Positions 41,777-51,378 of a stretch of 64,000 bases of DNA are shown piece by piece. The first letter of the stretch is position 1. Every line of letters starts with the position of its first letter. Source of the DNA: Roseivirga pacifica (lineage in GTDB: Bacteria > Bacteroidota > Bacteroidia > Cytophagales > Cyclobacteriaceae); NCBI RefSeq assembly GCF_900111145.1, contig NZ_FOIR01000004.1, positions 1 to 64,000 of the forward strand. The letters run 5' to 3'. The position numbers and the translations under genes were made by a program. Below the pieces are notes generated by a model. That model was not told where the DNA came from. It did no database searches and worked only from the letters and a program-made list of their open reading frames with translations.

Positions 41777-43140
41777 TATTCAGCAGTTTTTTCAGATGAA
41801 GATTTGATAATACTTTTTACCTCGGCCATGTTGATCACAGGGAAGAACTTCGCGAAAAGGAAGAAACATGTAAAGAACAAACCGAATGTGAATAAATACA
41901 CCCCTGCATCGTAAACAGTTGGGTAGAACATTGCCCAAGAAGATGGCAAGAAGTCTCTGTGAAGCGAGGTTACGATAATCACGAAACGCTCGAACCACAT
42001 ACCAATGTTTACAATAATTGAGATGATGAAAGTAGCGGCAATGTTGGTTCTAATTTTCTTGAACCAGAATAACTGTGGAGAGATTACGTTACATGTCATC
42101 ATAGACCAGTAAGCCCACCAGTAAGGTCCTTGCATTCTGTTAAAGAAAGCATATTGTTCTGCAGGTACACCAGAATACCAAGCCACAAAGAACTCAGTGA
42201 TGTAAGCAATACCTACAATAGAACCTGTTACAATAATTACAATGTTCATCAGTTCGATGTGTTCCATTGTTATGTAATCGTGTAGTTTAAATACCTCTCT
42301 TGTAACAATCATTAGCGTTAGTACCATTGCGAATCCTGAGAAGATTGCACCCGCCACAAAGTATGGAGGGAAAATGGTAGTGTGCCAACCTGGAATTACA
42401 GAGGTTGCAAAGTCAAAAGATACGATAGTGTGCACTGAAAGTACTAGTGGAGTTGCCAAACCAGCCAATACAAGCGAAACTGACTCGTAACGTGACCAAG
42501 TTTTAGCTGCACCATTCCAACCTAATGAAAGTGCTCCGTAAATCATTTTTCTAATACCTTTTGCTCTATCACGAATAGAAGCAAAGTCAGGAACAAGCCC
42601 GATGTACCAGAAAACAAGAGAAACAGAGAAGTATGTTGAAATTGCAAAAACGTCCCAAAGAAGCGGTGAGTTAAAGTTTACCCACAAAGAACCGAAAGTG
42701 TTTGGTAGCGGAAGTGCCCAATAAGCACCTAACCAAGGTCTACCCATGTGAAGGATTGGGAACTGAGCCGCACAAATTACAGCGAAGATAGTCATCGCTT
42801 CAGAGGCACGGTTAATCGCCATTCTCCACTTCTGACGGAATAATAGAAGTACGGCAGAGATCAACGTTCCTGCGTGACCAATACCTACCCACCATACAAA
42901 GTTGGTAATATCCCAGGCCCAACCTACGGTTTTGTTAAGTCCCCACATTCCGATACCATTCCACACAGTAGCAACTACTGCAATGGAACCGATAAGAAGG
43001 GTTATCACGGAAATACCGAAGGCCATTCCCCACAACTTGTTTGGCTTGCTTTCTACATGGCGGCAGATGTCTTCCGTAACATCATGAACCGTTTTGCCAC
43101 CTGTAACTAAAGGCTTTCTTACTGTTGAAGTAACCTGCAT
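41776..43140 (-). CDS. actC: Alternative complex III subunit ActC (NrfD-like)
   Basis: A 454-residue polysulfide-reductase/NrfD-type inner-membrane protein with ten helices. It includes [19 protein letters not shown] near residue 88, [19 protein letters not shown] near residue 150, and the [17 protein letters not shown] stretch near residue 255. It is a quinol-binding membrane subunit, paired with ActB. Its start lies 18 bases after the actB stop. Confidence 0.95.
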   Translation of the reverse strand: MQVTSTVRKPLVTGGKTVHDVTEDICRHVESKPNKLWGMAFGISVITLLIGSIAVVATVWNGIGMWGLNKTVGWAWDITNFVWWVGIGHAGTLISAVLLLFRQKWRMAINRASEAMTIFAVICAAQFPILHMGRPWLGAYWALPLPNTFGSLWVNFNSPLLWDVFAISTYFSVSLVFWYIGLVPDFASIRDRAKGIRKMIYGALSLGWNGAAKTWSRYESVSLVLAGLATPLVLSVHTIVSFDFATSVIPGWHTTIFPPYFVAGAIFSGFAMVLTLMIVTREVFKLHDYITMEHIELMNIVIIVTGSIVGIAYITEFFVAWYSGVPAEQYAFFNRMQGPYWWAYWSMMTCNVISPQLFWFKKIRTNIAATFIISIIVNIGMWFERFVIIVTSLHRDFLPSSWAMFYPTVYDAGVYLFTFGLFFTCFFLFAKFFPVINMAEVKSIIKSSSEKTAE

Positions 43141-43158
43141 ATTCTTTCGGTTTATAAA

Positions 43159-46100
43159 TTATGCTTCTTGTTTATCCTTGTTTCTAATCTTGGTCATGTA
43201 CCACACGTTAGGGTTCACGTTTAGTTCTTCCAACACGTGGTAAGCTCTGTCTTCGTTAATTACTCTGTCAGTAGCTTTCACACCCGGCTCCTTCTCTTCT
43301 ACTTTCAATAGTTTAGAGATCTTAGAGTTCGGATCGTTCAGGTCACCAAATACCATTGCATCAGTAGAACAAGCAGAAGCACAAGCCATCTCGATATCGC
43401 CATCCTTCACTTTTCTGCCTTCTTTCTTAGCCTGAAGTTTACCAGCTTGAATTCGCTGAACACACATTGAACATTTCTCCATTACACCTCTAGCACGAAC
43501 TGTAACGTCTGGGTTCAATACCATTTTACCCAAGTCGTTGTTCATTGAAAGGTTCTTGTCGAACTGTGTATTATCGTGGTATTTAAACCAGTTGAATCGT
43601 CTTACTTTATAAGGACAGTTGTTAGCACAGTAACGTGTACCAATACATCTGTTGTAAGTCATTTGGTTTAGACCTTCTGTACTGTGTGTGGTTGCTGCAA
43701 CCGGACATACAGTTTCACAAGGAGCATTGTTACAGTGCTGACACATCATTGGTTGGAAAGTAACCTCTGGGTTAGCAGATGCTTCTTCCAATTCCTTCTT
43801 ATTACCAGCAGGGTTAGCAGCAGAATAGTATCTATCGATACGCAACCATGCCATTTCTCTGCGGTTAAGCACTTCTTCTTTACCAACAACAGGAATGTTG
43901 TTTTCGGCCTGACAAGCAACCACACAAGCAGAACAACCTGTACATGTATTCATGTCGATTGTAAGCGCCCAGTGGTGGTTATTGTACTCGTGACCACTCC
44001 AAAGTGTAATTTTTGAAGGCTTAATGTACTCACCTTCTTTATAGATTTTCGGGCTCCAACGACCTGCAGCAGTATCTTTCTTATACTCAGGTAGTGTTGC
44101 CTCTTGAATTACGTTTTCACGTTCCATATAAGTCTGGTGCGTTTGTGTTTGCGCCAACTTATATTTCTTACCAGTTTTTTCTACGCTTACACCAGCAAGT
44201 ACATCCATGGTGTTAGCACCATTAAGCTTAGTAATGAAAGGGTAAGCATTTACACCCACGCCATTACCTACTTTACCGGCACTTGTTCTACCGTAACCAA
44301 TTGCCAAACCAACGGTACCGTCAGCTTGTCCTGGCTGTATCAAAACAGGCACTTCTACTGAATTACCACCTACAGTTAAGGTCACTAATTCAGTTTCGCC
44401 ATCTACCATTTCAATTCCTAGCTCATTTGCGTAAGCCATTGAAATAGTCAAGTAGTTATCCCAAGTTGCCTTAGAAATTGGGTCAGAAAGCTCTTGCAAC
44501 CAAGGGTTGTTAGCCATTGTACCGTTACCCAAACCTACTTTTTCGTAAAGGGCTAGCTCTAAACCTTGACCTTGTACTTTGTAGTTCTGCGCAATGCTGT
44601 TGGCGGCTTGAGCAACCGGCTCAGCGCTGTAAGTAACGTCACGAGCTTCTACTGCAACCTCGAATACACCATCGAACAATGTTTTATCCCAGAAAGTCTG
44701 GAAGTCTGAGGTCACGCTCTGCTGAGCAAAGAAGGTCTCTTTCCAGTTATTCTGAAGGTAAGTGTAATATTCTACTGTTTGACCTGCCCACTTCAAGAAA
44801 GACTCAGGAGCCTGACGTGTTTTGAACAAAGGAGCAATTGTAGGCTGAACCATGCTGAATTTACCTGGCTTAACCTCTACATCGTTCCACTGCTCTAAAT
44901 AGTGGTGGTCTGGTGCTACGTAAGTAACAGCGGCAGCAGTCTCATCCATTCTGTCCGAAGTAGAAACTGTTAGGCTAGCTTTAGCCAATCCTTTGGCAAT
45001 AGCTGCGCCTTCTGCAGAATCGTATACTGGGTTACAGTTAAAGAAGATAACACCACCGATTCTACCTGCACTTAAATCTTTAGCAAAAGTATTCATTGCC
45101 ATGTCATTACCTTGACGGTAAAGCATTGGCTGAGCAAGATCGATAGTAGTACCGTAGTTGCCCAACATTTGGTTAATACCGTTAACCAAAATCTGAACAG
45201 CCGAGTCGTTAGACCCTGATACTAGTAAAGACTTACCTCTATTTGCCCAAAGCTCTTTAATAGCTTTGTCTAGGTATTGCACATCGCTAGCCTTAAAGCT
45301 AGAGCTTACGCTCGCCTGACCAGCCAACTTAGCGATACCATTATATATAGCTGCTACTACACCACCTACCTGAGAAGGTTTAACTGGCGTTCTGTAGTCA
45401 GCATTTGCACCTGTAAGAGACAGGTTTGTTTCGAATTGAAAATGCCTAGACATTTCTCTGTGCTCCGCACTGATTCTTCTAGTCTCGGCATATTGCCTGT
45501 TGAATTCAACGTGAGAGAACCAAGTTCCCAAGAAATCAGCAGCAACACCCACAATTGTTTTCGCCTTACTAAAATCGTAAGAAGGAACAATTGCCTGACC
45601 AAACGAAGCTTCGTTAGCCTTAGTGATTCCGTACGCAGAAACCTGATCGTAGGCTACATGCTGCGTAGTTGGGTATTTCGCCTTAAATTCTTCGATTGCC
45701 TTTTTAGTAGTTGGGCTCAAAACTGTGTTACTCACAATTCTGATCTGTCCACCTGAAGCAGCAATTTTACCTAGCTGAGCAGTTACTTCTTTATCTAAAG
45801 TATTCCAATCAACTTCAGCACCGCCTTTTGTTGGCCCTACTAAACGCTCTTTATCGTATAGAGAAAGTACAGAAGCTTCTACGTGAGAAGATGTACAACC
45901 TTTAAATACTGATGAATATTTGTTACCCTCAACTTTAATTGGTCTACCTTCTCTTGTTTTTACCACAACACTTACGGCATCTCCACCATTTACATAGGTA
46001 GAAGCGTAGTAGTTAGGTACAGAAGGGTCAACATCAACTGGTTTGTTCAAGTAAGGGATAGCTTTTCTTACCGGAGCCTCACAAGCTGCTAAAGAAGCTG

Positions 46101-46272
46101 CTGCGATACCAAATCCCATTAACTTTAAGAAGTCTCTTCGGCCATTAGCTTCAGAGCTTTGCTCATTAATTGGAAGATACTCCGGAAACTCACCTTCATT
46201 CTTCTTAACGAATTCAGGATCGTTCTTTAGTTGTTCAATTCCCTTCCAGTAGGTCTTTTGATTTTCTTTCAT
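43159..46272 (-). CDS. actB: Alternative complex III subunit ActB (molybdopterin-like/Fe-S)
   Basis: A 1037-residue periplasmic fusion. Near residue 45, RRDFLKLMGFGIAAASLAAC is a Tat-variant signal. About 60-760 is a molybdopterin-oxidoreductase-like domain that in this family has no cofactor. The C-terminal ferredoxin-type domain (about 790-1010) carries four cysteine clusters: CTGCSACVVAC, CQHCNNAPCETVCP, CIGTRYCANNCP, and CSMC with a CASAC group. These hold the iron-sulfur relay between quinol oxidation and haem transfer. It sits between actA and actC in the standard order. Confidence 0.95.
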   Translation of the reverse strand: MKENQKTYWKGIEQLKNDPEFVKKNEGEFPEYLPINEQSSEANGRRDFLKLMGFGIAAASLAACEAPVRKAIPYLNKPVDVDPSVPNYYASTYVNGGDAVSVVVKTREGRPIKVEGNKYSSVFKGCTSSHVEASVLSLYDKERLVGPTKGGAEVDWNTLDKEVTAQLGKIAASGGQIRIVSNTVLSPTTKKAIEEFKAKYPTTQHVAYDQVSAYGITKANEASFGQAIVPSYDFSKAKTIVGVAADFLGTWFSHVEFNRQYAETRRISAEHREMSRHFQFETNLSLTGANADYRTPVKPSQVGGVVAAIYNGIAKLAGQASVSSSFKASDVQYLDKAIKELWANRGKSLLVSGSNDSAVQILVNGINQMLGNYGTTIDLAQPMLYRQGNDMAMNTFAKDLSAGRIGGVIFFNCNPVYDSAEGAAIAKGLAKASLTVSTSDRMDETAAAVTYVAPDHHYLEQWNDVEVKPGKFSMVQPTIAPLFKTRQAPESFLKWAGQTVEYYTYLQNNWKETFFAQQSVTSDFQTFWDKTLFDGVFEVAVEARDVTYSAEPVAQAANSIAQNYKVQGQGLELALYEKVGLGNGTMANNPWLQELSDPISKATWDNYLTISMAYANELGIEMVDGETELVTLTVGGNSVEVPVLIQPGQADGTVGLAIGYGRTSAGKVGNGVGVNAYPFITKLNGANTMDVLAGVSVEKTGKKYKLAQTQTHQTYMERENVIQEATLPEYKKDTAAGRWSPKIYKEGEYIKPSKITLWSGHEYNNHHWALTIDMNTCTGCSACVVACQAENNIPVVGKEEVLNRREMAWLRIDRYYSAANPAGNKKELEEASANPEVTFQPMMCQHCNNAPCETVCPVAATTHSTEGLNQMTYNRCIGTRYCANNCPYKVRRFNWFKYHDNTQFDKNLSMNNDLGKMVLNPDVTVRARGVMEKCSMCVQRIQAGKLQAKKEGRKVKDGDIEMACASACSTDAMVFGDLNDPNSKISKLLKVEEKEPGVKATDRVINEDRAYHVLEELNVNPNVWYMTKIRNKDKQEA

Positions 46273-46304
46273 CTTATATCAATCAGAAATCGAGAATTCT
46301 TTAA

Positions 46305-47552
46305 TTAATAGTGACACTTAGCACATTCAAGTCCGCCAATATCGGTCACTTTCATAGGTGTAGCAGCGTTTGAGTTATGTAGCTCAACCAACTTGTCGTA
46401 GTAACCATTGCCCTTAGTATTAAGGCTAGTGTTTCTATGACAGTCGATACACCATCCCATAGTTAATGGAGCATGTTGTTTTACCACTTCCATTTCCTGA
46501 ATCTCACCGTGGCAAGTTTGACAAGCAATACCACCCACATTTACGTGTTGAGAGTGATTAAAGTAAGCCAAGTCAGGAAGGTTGTGAATTCTTACCCACT
46601 CAATAGGCTCTCCGCTTTCTTGAGCAGCATAAAGTTTTTGAATTTCAGGAGAATCCGTCTTAATAGCGCTGTGGCAATTCATACAGATGTTTACTGAAGG
46701 AATGTTGGCATTCTTGCCAATCTCAACACCAGTATGGCAGTACTGACAGTCGATTTCGTACTGACCAGCGTGAATTTTGTGAGAGAAAGCAATTGGTTGC
46801 GTTGGCTGATAACCTTGCTGTACACCTACAGTATACAAACCATCGATTACGTTTTTGGCAGCCAATACAATTACCAAGAAGGTAATAATACCAATTACTG
46901 TTGGGCTTTTTACAAAGGCCATAAGGTCGAACTTCTCGTTCACCACCTCTTGGTCTTCCTCGTCCAAATCAGCTTTATCCTGAAGATATTTCTTCAGCAC
47001 ACCAATGATTAGGCCTAGCACTATAAGAATAAGCACTAGCACCACAATGAGCGCACCTATAATAATGTTCAAGTATTTAGAAGGGATACCGCCTTCGGCA
47101 GCAACCTGTGTTCCGTCACCAGCAGTATCGGTAGCAGCTGCGGCAGCAGGAGGATTCTCCTCTGTGTGGCGCACATAAGCCATGATTGACAAAACCTGAT
47201 CGTCTGTCAAATCGTGAGACGGCATCTGCAAACCACCGAACTCTTCGTAAATAGCGTTTGCCTGAGCATCGCCCGAAGCAATTAAACGCTGAGAGTTCTG
47301 AACGAACTGATAAATCCAATCAATACTTCTTCTGTCGTAAACACCTTTAAGGGCTGGACCAACAAGTTTTTGATCTACCCTGTGACAAGTGTTACACGCC
47401 CATTCGCTAAAGAGTTTCTCCCCTTCTGCAATGATCGCCTCATCAGTAGGTACGGCATCTCTCTGGGCGTAGGCTTGCACCCCAGAAAAAACAAAACAGC
47501 ATACAAACAAGCATGCTGCCGCGAAGCGTACTATAATCCTTTTTGCTAACAT
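46305..47552 (-). CDS. actA: Alternative complex III subunit ActA (multihaem cytochrome c)
   Basis: A 415-residue cytochrome. Signal peptide MLAKRIIVRF...AYAQ; an N-terminal monohaem cytochrome c domain (Cys53-x2-Cys56-His57); a first transmembrane helix (about 160-185) and a second (about 215-232). The C-terminal pentahaem domain has CQYCH, CMNCH, CQTCH, CIDCH and CAKCH at the end. That makes six haem motifs, against five in the classic pentahaem subunit. The ATG at 47552 is used because the longer frame begins with GTG. It is the first gene of the act/cox operon, with a consensus promoter about 50 bases upstream. Confidence 0.93.
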   Translation of the reverse strand: MLAKRIIVRFAAACLFVCCFVFSGVQAYAQRDAVPTDEAIIAEGEKLFSEWACNTCHRVDQKLVGPALKGVYDRRSIDWIYQFVQNSQRLIASGDAQANAIYEEFGGLQMPSHDLTDDQVLSIMAYVRHTEENPPAAAAATDTAGDGTQVAAEGGIPSKYLNIIIGALIVVLVLILIVLGLIIGVLKKYLQDKADLDEEDQEVVNEKFDLMAFVKSPTVIGIITFLVIVLAAKNVIDGLYTVGVQQGYQPTQPIAFSHKIHAGQYEIDCQYCHTGVEIGKNANIPSVNICMNCHSAIKTDSPEIQKLYAAQESGEPIEWVRIHNLPDLAYFNHSQHVNVGGIACQTCHGEIQEMEVVKQHAPLTMGWCIDCHRNTSLNTKGNGYYDKLVELHNSNAATPMKVTDIGGLECAKCHY

Positions 47553-47601
47553 GTAATTCGTAGTTTTAATCACGGACGGACTTTTCCTTCAAATCTGTTG
47601 G

Positions 47602-47632
47602 CAAAGGTAGTATTGGAAGCCCGTTTTTCAAA
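47602..47632 (-). promoter_or_regulatory. Consensus promoter of the act/cox operon (TTTG, 19-base gap, TACCTTTG)
   Basis: On the minus strand the -33 TTTG (47632-47629) and the -7 TACCTTTG (47609-47602) are exactly 19 bases apart, the canonical Bacteroidota layout. Transcription should start near 47596, giving a leader of about 44 nt before the actA ATG at 47552. Confidence 0.8.
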
Positions 47633-48161
47633 CAAAATATCTGCGACAAAAACGGGTGATAAGTTTCCACGAAAGCTCTTTTATACTCCTTTATATCAGG
47701 TAGTTACATCAAATAAATAGGATCAATTCTTATTTAGAACAAATATAAATAAAGCCCTTATAAGGGCTATTTGAAACCTTTTGAAATAAGCAAGTAGAAT
47801 TTAAGTTAAATGAAAGCTAAAAAGCCGATACAAGGGAGATAGCGCAGATTTCTGGGATAAACGTCATATACAAATAGCTAACCAACTGAAAACCTGATAT
47901 TAGCCCCTATTGAACATCTGACCAATGGAAAACCATTATTATCATTGAACAACCAGCACTAAACCACTCCTACTTACCTACGGAAGAGACTAAAAACACA
48001 AGAAGGACAGTCCTTATATAACTCCTCTCCCCTTCTCTTCTGCACTAGTAAAGAGAAAGAAGTACCCGCATACTTTCCCTCAGAATAGAAACGCTTTTAG
48101 CCTTTAGAACAGCTCTTCAAGACGAAAAACAAGAAGTAAGCTAAACCTAACGAAAGCCGCC
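47633..48161. other. Gene-free stretch upstream of the act operon
   Basis: About 530 bases without a convincing gene. A perfect 16-base palindrome (AGCCCTTATAAGGGCT, 47753-47768), flanked by A/T-rich sequence on both sides, could be a terminator on either strand or a regulatory site. A second TAnnTTTG match (TATATTTG) lies at 47740-47747 on the minus strand. The rest is A-rich sequence with no recognised feature. Confidence 0.5.
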
Positions 48162-48164
48162 CCA

Positions 48165-48198
48165 AAACAAAAAAAGCAACCCTTTTGAGGTTGCTTTT
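48165..48198 (-). terminator. Terminator of tRNA-Cys
   Basis: AAAAGCAACC and GGTTGCTTTT (48172-48181 with 48189-48198) form a 10-bp stem around a 7-base loop. On the minus strand it is followed by a T-rich run. It lies 10 bases past the tRNA 3' end. Confidence 0.8.
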
Positions 48199-48207
48199 GA
48201 TAAGTTG

Positions 48208-48278
48208 AGGCGCTGAGCGGATTCGAACCGCTGTACAAGGTTTTGCAGACCTCTGCCTAGCCACTCGGCCACAGCGCC
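48208..48278 (-). tRNA. tRNA-Cys (anticodon GCA)
   Basis: The minus-strand cloverleaf is complete: acceptor GGCGCTG (5', 48278-48272) with CAGCGCC (3', 48215-48209), D-arm around GCCGAGTGGCTAGGC, and a T-loop with GGTTCGAATCC. The anticodon GCA is at 48246-48244, in a loop reading CTGCAAA. CCA is not encoded. It has its own promoter and terminator. Confidence 0.97.
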
Positions 48279-48290
48279 ATTTGCGAAGCG

Positions 48291-48321
48291 CAAAGGTATT
48301 AAATTACCCTTATAGCACAAA
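48291..48321 (-). promoter_or_regulatory. Consensus promoter of tRNA-Cys (TTTG, 19-base gap, TACCTTTG)
   Basis: The same -7 8-mer and the same 19-base spacing as the act operon promoter. TTTG is at 48321-48318 and TACCTTTG at 48298-48291. Initiation should be a few bases before the mature tRNA end. Confidence 0.8.
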
Positions 48322-48377
48322 CCTTTCTGTAGTAAAAAAGGCATTACTTTCAGTAATTCATTCAGTTTTAAACACAT

Positions 48378-48406
48378 AAAAAAAGCGCCCAACCAGTGGG
48401 CGCTTT
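48378..48406 (-). terminator. Terminator of rpsA
   Basis: AAAGCGCCCA and TGGGCGCTTT form a strong stem around a short loop. On the minus strand it is followed by a T-run. It lies 28 bases past the rpsA stop. Confidence 0.88.
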
Positions 48407-48433
48407 CAATTCTAAGCTTTATGTAGCTTTATC

Positions 48434-50425
48434 TTATTTTTCTTCCTCAGAAGACTCTTCTTTAGACTCCTCTTCAGAGGCTTCCTCAGCTTTAGGCTCA
48501 GCTTTTTTCTTAGCTGCAGCTGCTTTCTTCTCATTAGCTTTCTTGGTGTTATCTTCCATTTCAGCTTTAAGAGCAGAAAGTGCATCAAGATCTCCTAGTG
48601 TAGCAACTTCTTCTGCACCAGTGTTTCTCAATTTAGCTTTAGCTTTAGCAGAACCGCCTGTAGGCTTCTTCTTAGTCAACTTCTCTGCAGGAGCAGCATA
48701 AGTGTACACGTGAGAAAGAACGATTCGCTTATCTTCTTTAGAGAACTCAACAACTACAAAGTCCAAAGTCTCTCCTACTTCAGCGTAAGAACCGTCTTCT
48801 TTCTTCAAGTTTTTGTTCGTAGCGATACCTTCGATACCGTAAGGGAGCTCCAAAGTAGCGCCTTTGTCGTTCTTAGAAATCACAGAACATTTATGAGTGC
48901 TACCAGGTGTAAACACTGACTCGAAAGTATCCCAAGGGTTTTCTTCCAATTGTTTGTGACCTAGTGCCAATCTTCTGTTGTCGATATCCAACTCAAGTAC
49001 TTGAACTTCTAGTTCATCACCTACCTTAACAAACTCAGATGGGTGCTTGATTTTCTTAGTCCAAGAAAGGTCAGAAACGTGTACCAAACCATCGATACCT
49101 TCTTCAAGCTCAATGAATAGACCGAAGTTGGTTAGGTTTCTTACAATACCAGTGTGGTTTGTACCTACTCCGTACTTAGTCAATACATCTTGCTTAGTCC
49201 AAGGATCTTCAGTCAATTGCTTGATACCAAGAGACATTTTTCTTTCTTCTCTGTCGATAGTCAATACAACAGCTTCTAGCTCATCGCCAACGCTAATGAA
49301 GTCTTGAGGGTTTCTCAAGTGCTGAGACCAAGACATTTCAGAAACGTGGATTAGACCTTCAACGCCAGGGAACAACTCAAGGAATGCACCGTAATCGGCA
49401 ACATTAACAATTGTACCTTTAACTTTTGATCCAACCTCAACAGTTGCTTCCAATTTATCCCAAGGGTGCTCAGTAAGCTGCTTCATACCCAATGAGATAC
49501 GCTTCTTGTCATCGTCAAAGTCAAGTACTACTACATTCACTTTCTCGTCAAGGCTCAATACCTCAGCTGGGTCGTTAATTCTACCCCATGAAATGTCTGT
49601 AATGTGAAGTAGACCATCTACACCACCAAGGTCGATGAATACACCGAAGTTGGTCATGTTCTTGATCACACCTTCTAGTACCTGTCCTTTTTCAAGGTTT
49701 TCAAGGATTTCAGCTTTTTGCTGCTCTAGATCTTTCTCGATCAATACTTTGTGAGATACTACTACGTTATCGTTAGCGTAGTTTATCTTCACAACTTTTA
49801 CTTCCATTTTCTTACCTACAAAAACATCAAAGTCTCTGATAGGCTTCACATCGATTTGAGAACCTGGCAAGAATGATTCTACACCGTAAACGTCTACGAT
49901 CAAACCACCTTTTGTTCTTCTCTTCACGTAACCTTCGATTACTTTGTCGTTCTCCAAGGCATCCTGAATCAATTCCCAAGCACGAACAATCTTTGCTTTT
50001 CTTCTAGAAAGCACCAATTGTCCTTGAGCGTTTTCTTGCTCTTCGATGTAAACTTCTACTTCATCACCTACTTTTAGGTCTGGAGTATCTCTGAATTCAG
50101 ATGAACTCACCAAACCATCAGATTTGAAGCCAATGTTCAACACTACGTCTCTATCGCTGATAGAAACAACTTTACCGTGAACAACGCGCTTCTCTTCAAT
50201 AGTAGTAAGCGTTTCTTCGTAAACAGAAGCTAATTCTTCTCTTTGCTTTTTGTTGTAGCCCTCACCAAAACCTTTTGTTTCAAACGCTTCCCAGTCAAAC
50301 TCTTCTTGAGCAGGGGCGGCTTTTTTAGCAGGTTTCTCAGGAGCTTTTGCAGTTTCTGCTGCAGGGGTTGCCTCAGCTGCTGTGTTTTCTACTTCAGCTT
50401 CAGGCGCTTTTTTTTCTTCTGACAT
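48434..50425 (-). CDS. rpsA: 30S ribosomal protein S1
   Basis: A 663-residue protein that binds mRNA and helps initiation on the 30S subunit. Six S1 (OB-fold) repeats are visible. The third to fifth are the best kept ([40 protein letters not shown] and [22 protein letters not shown] in order), and the sixth is weaker. The N-terminus (about 50 residues) is an Ala/Glu/Lys-rich extension, and the C-terminus a Lys/Glu-rich tail; both are probably disordered. S1 matters in Bacteroidota because Shine-Dalgarno signals are rare there. It is monocistronic with a leader of about 109 nt. Confidence 0.97.
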   Translation of the reverse strand: MSEEKKAPEAEVENTAAEATPAAETAKAPEKPAKKAAPAQEEFDWEAFETKGFGEGYNKKQREELASVYEETLTTIEEKRVVHGKVVSISDRDVVLNIGFKSDGLVSSSEFRDTPDLKVGDEVEVYIEEQENAQGQLVLSRRKAKIVRAWELIQDALENDKVIEGYVKRRTKGGLIVDVYGVESFLPGSQIDVKPIRDFDVFVGKKMEVKVVKINYANDNVVVSHKVLIEKDLEQQKAEILENLEKGQVLEGVIKNMTNFGVFIDLGGVDGLLHITDISWGRINDPAEVLSLDEKVNVVVLDFDDDKKRISLGMKQLTEHPWDKLEATVEVGSKVKGTIVNVADYGAFLELFPGVEGLIHVSEMSWSQHLRNPQDFISVGDELEAVVLTIDREERKMSLGIKQLTEDPWTKQDVLTKYGVGTNHTGIVRNLTNFGLFIELEEGIDGLVHVSDLSWTKKIKHPSEFVKVGDELEVQVLELDIDNRRLALGHKQLEENPWDTFESVFTPGSTHKCSVISKNDKGATLELPYGIEGIATNKNLKKEDGSYAEVGETLDFVVVEFSKEDKRIVLSHVYTYAAPAEKLTKKKPTGGSAKAKAKLRNTGAEEVATLGDLDALSALKAEMEDNTKKANEKKAAAAKKKAEPKAEEASEEESKEESSEEEK

Positions 50426-50540
50426 GATATTCAGTTGCTCTAGGTTTTACACCAGTCGGAGGCTGAGCAAGGCGCTCCGTTGGCCTTTTGTTTTACATTA
50501 CTTTTCTGTGCGAAAAGCCCACTTCACCCGAAATGGAGTG

Positions 50541-50548
50541 CAAAGGTA
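50541..50548 (-). promoter_or_regulatory. -7 promoter box (TACCTTTG) of rpsA
   Basis: An exact TAnnTTTG match on the minus strand, 115 bases before the rpsA ATG. The leader between the box and the ATG can form a short stem (CGGAG with CTCCG, 50457-50461 and 50475-50479). It may be a site of self-regulation, as is known for S1 in other bacteria. No -33 TTTG is seen. Confidence 0.5.
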
Positions 50549-50591
50549 AGGAATTATTTGAAAATAAAGTAGTTGATGGAGGAATTAGCGG

Positions 50592-50657
50592 GGAGACGGA
50601 AGACGGAAGACAGGAGTCCGAAGTCGGAAGTCGGAAGCTAGATAACGGAAGACAGGT
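50592..50657. repeat. GGAAGAC/GGAAGTC-type simple repeat between genes
   Basis: A purine-rich, degenerate tandem of 7-8 base units: GACGGAA, GACGGAAGACAGG, then GTCGGAAGTCGGAAGC, and again ACGGAAGACAGG. It lies in the 323-base gap between rpsA and the lipoprotein gene. Such units recur in intergenic DNA of some Bacteroidota (from memory). A 60-codon frame over it is an artefact of the repeat. Confidence 0.55.
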
Positions 50658-50748
50658 GGCCGAGGACTAAAGCTAATTCGGAGAAGTTAAAACAAATAAT
50701 TGGCATCCCTTTAGAAAATCAGGGTGAGCATAAGTAAAACCATAAACA

Positions 50749-51153
50749 CTAAAGATTCCACCAGAAGTCGCGCTCTTCACCGGTTACTTCTTCGTCCCAA
50801 GTGGTGTGCGAGTTAATTACGTAAGCACAAACCACCAAGTCCTTCTCTTTTGGCAGGTCTACCAGCGTAGATTGAAAAGCACCTTTTACCACACGCTTAC
50901 CAATTACTACCCGCTTTACATCTTCATCATTATCTTTTGCATACCACATAAACCCATACTCTACCTGAGTATCTGGTGGTAAGTTTTCTAATGTTCCTTT
51001 GAATGTAACAGTGGATTCACCAATAACAGGCTCCTGAGTGGAAACCCTTAACTCCATATCTTCAGGAGTAACATCTTCTATAGGTCCTTCGCAAGAAGAC
51101 AGGCAACAAATGGCCAATAGCATAACAGCCAAAAAGCGTGTGTGAAGCTTCAT
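50749..51153 (-). CDS. Small lipoprotein, unknown function
   Basis: A 134-residue lipoprotein: MKLHTR, a hydrophobic core, then LSSC (about residue 20), followed by Glu. The mature part looks like one beta-sandwich (fibronectin-like or Ig-like), with TVTFKGTLENLPPDTQVEYGFMWY near residue 48-71 and VVCAYVINSHTTW near 105-117. This resembles small lipoproteins whose single domain is an FN3-type fold. An inverted repeat (51162-51208) lies just upstream of the start. Monocistronic. Confidence 0.7.
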   Translation of the reverse strand: MKLHTRFLAVMLLAICCLSSCEGPIEDVTPEDMELRVSTQEPVIGESTVTFKGTLENLPPDTQVEYGFMWYAKDNDEDVKRVVIGKRVVKGAFQSTLVDLPKEKDLVVCAYVINSHTTWDEEVTGEERDFWWNL

Positions 51154-51161
51154 GATGATTG

Positions 51162-51208
51162 GTTATTTGTTGTAAATATTAAATTATTTAATTCAAATAA
51201 CAAATAAC
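51162..51208. promoter_or_regulatory. 10-bp inverted repeat upstream of the lipoprotein gene
   Basis: GTTATTTGTT (51162-51171) and AACAAATAAC (51199-51208) are perfect inverted copies, 27 bases apart and A/T-rich between. They start 8 bases upstream of the ATG. They could act as a protein-binding site or an mRNA hairpin; chance in A/T-rich DNA is not excluded. Confidence 0.3.
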
Positions 51209-51344
51209 TACATACCAAACTAATTGAAGTACAGCCAGTTTAGTACAACCCAAGATGACTACTTAGACCGGCCTTCTACCAGCCAGATATTGCATAACCT
51301 TATAAATTGCCGGTATAAAAAGATATCTAAATACTTAAGAATTG

Positions 51345-51365
51345 GTCTCAGCGTGACGCTAAGAC
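51345..51365 (-). terminator. Possible terminator of the secreted-protein gene
   Basis: GTCTCAGCG and CGCTAAGAC form a 9-position stem with one C-A mismatch around a TGA loop. It lies 13 bases past the stop on the minus strand. The T-run is weak, so confidence is low. Confidence 0.35.
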
Positions 51366-51378
51366 TAGCGGGGGAAAA

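Noticed and set aside
48147-48392. 81-codon minus-strand frame across tRNA-Cys
   Set aside because: It overlaps the tRNA, its promoter and its terminator; not a gene.
50488-50670. 60-codon plus-strand frame in the GGAAGAC repeat
   Set aside because: Low-complexity translation of a simple repeat and overlap with the rpsA promoter.
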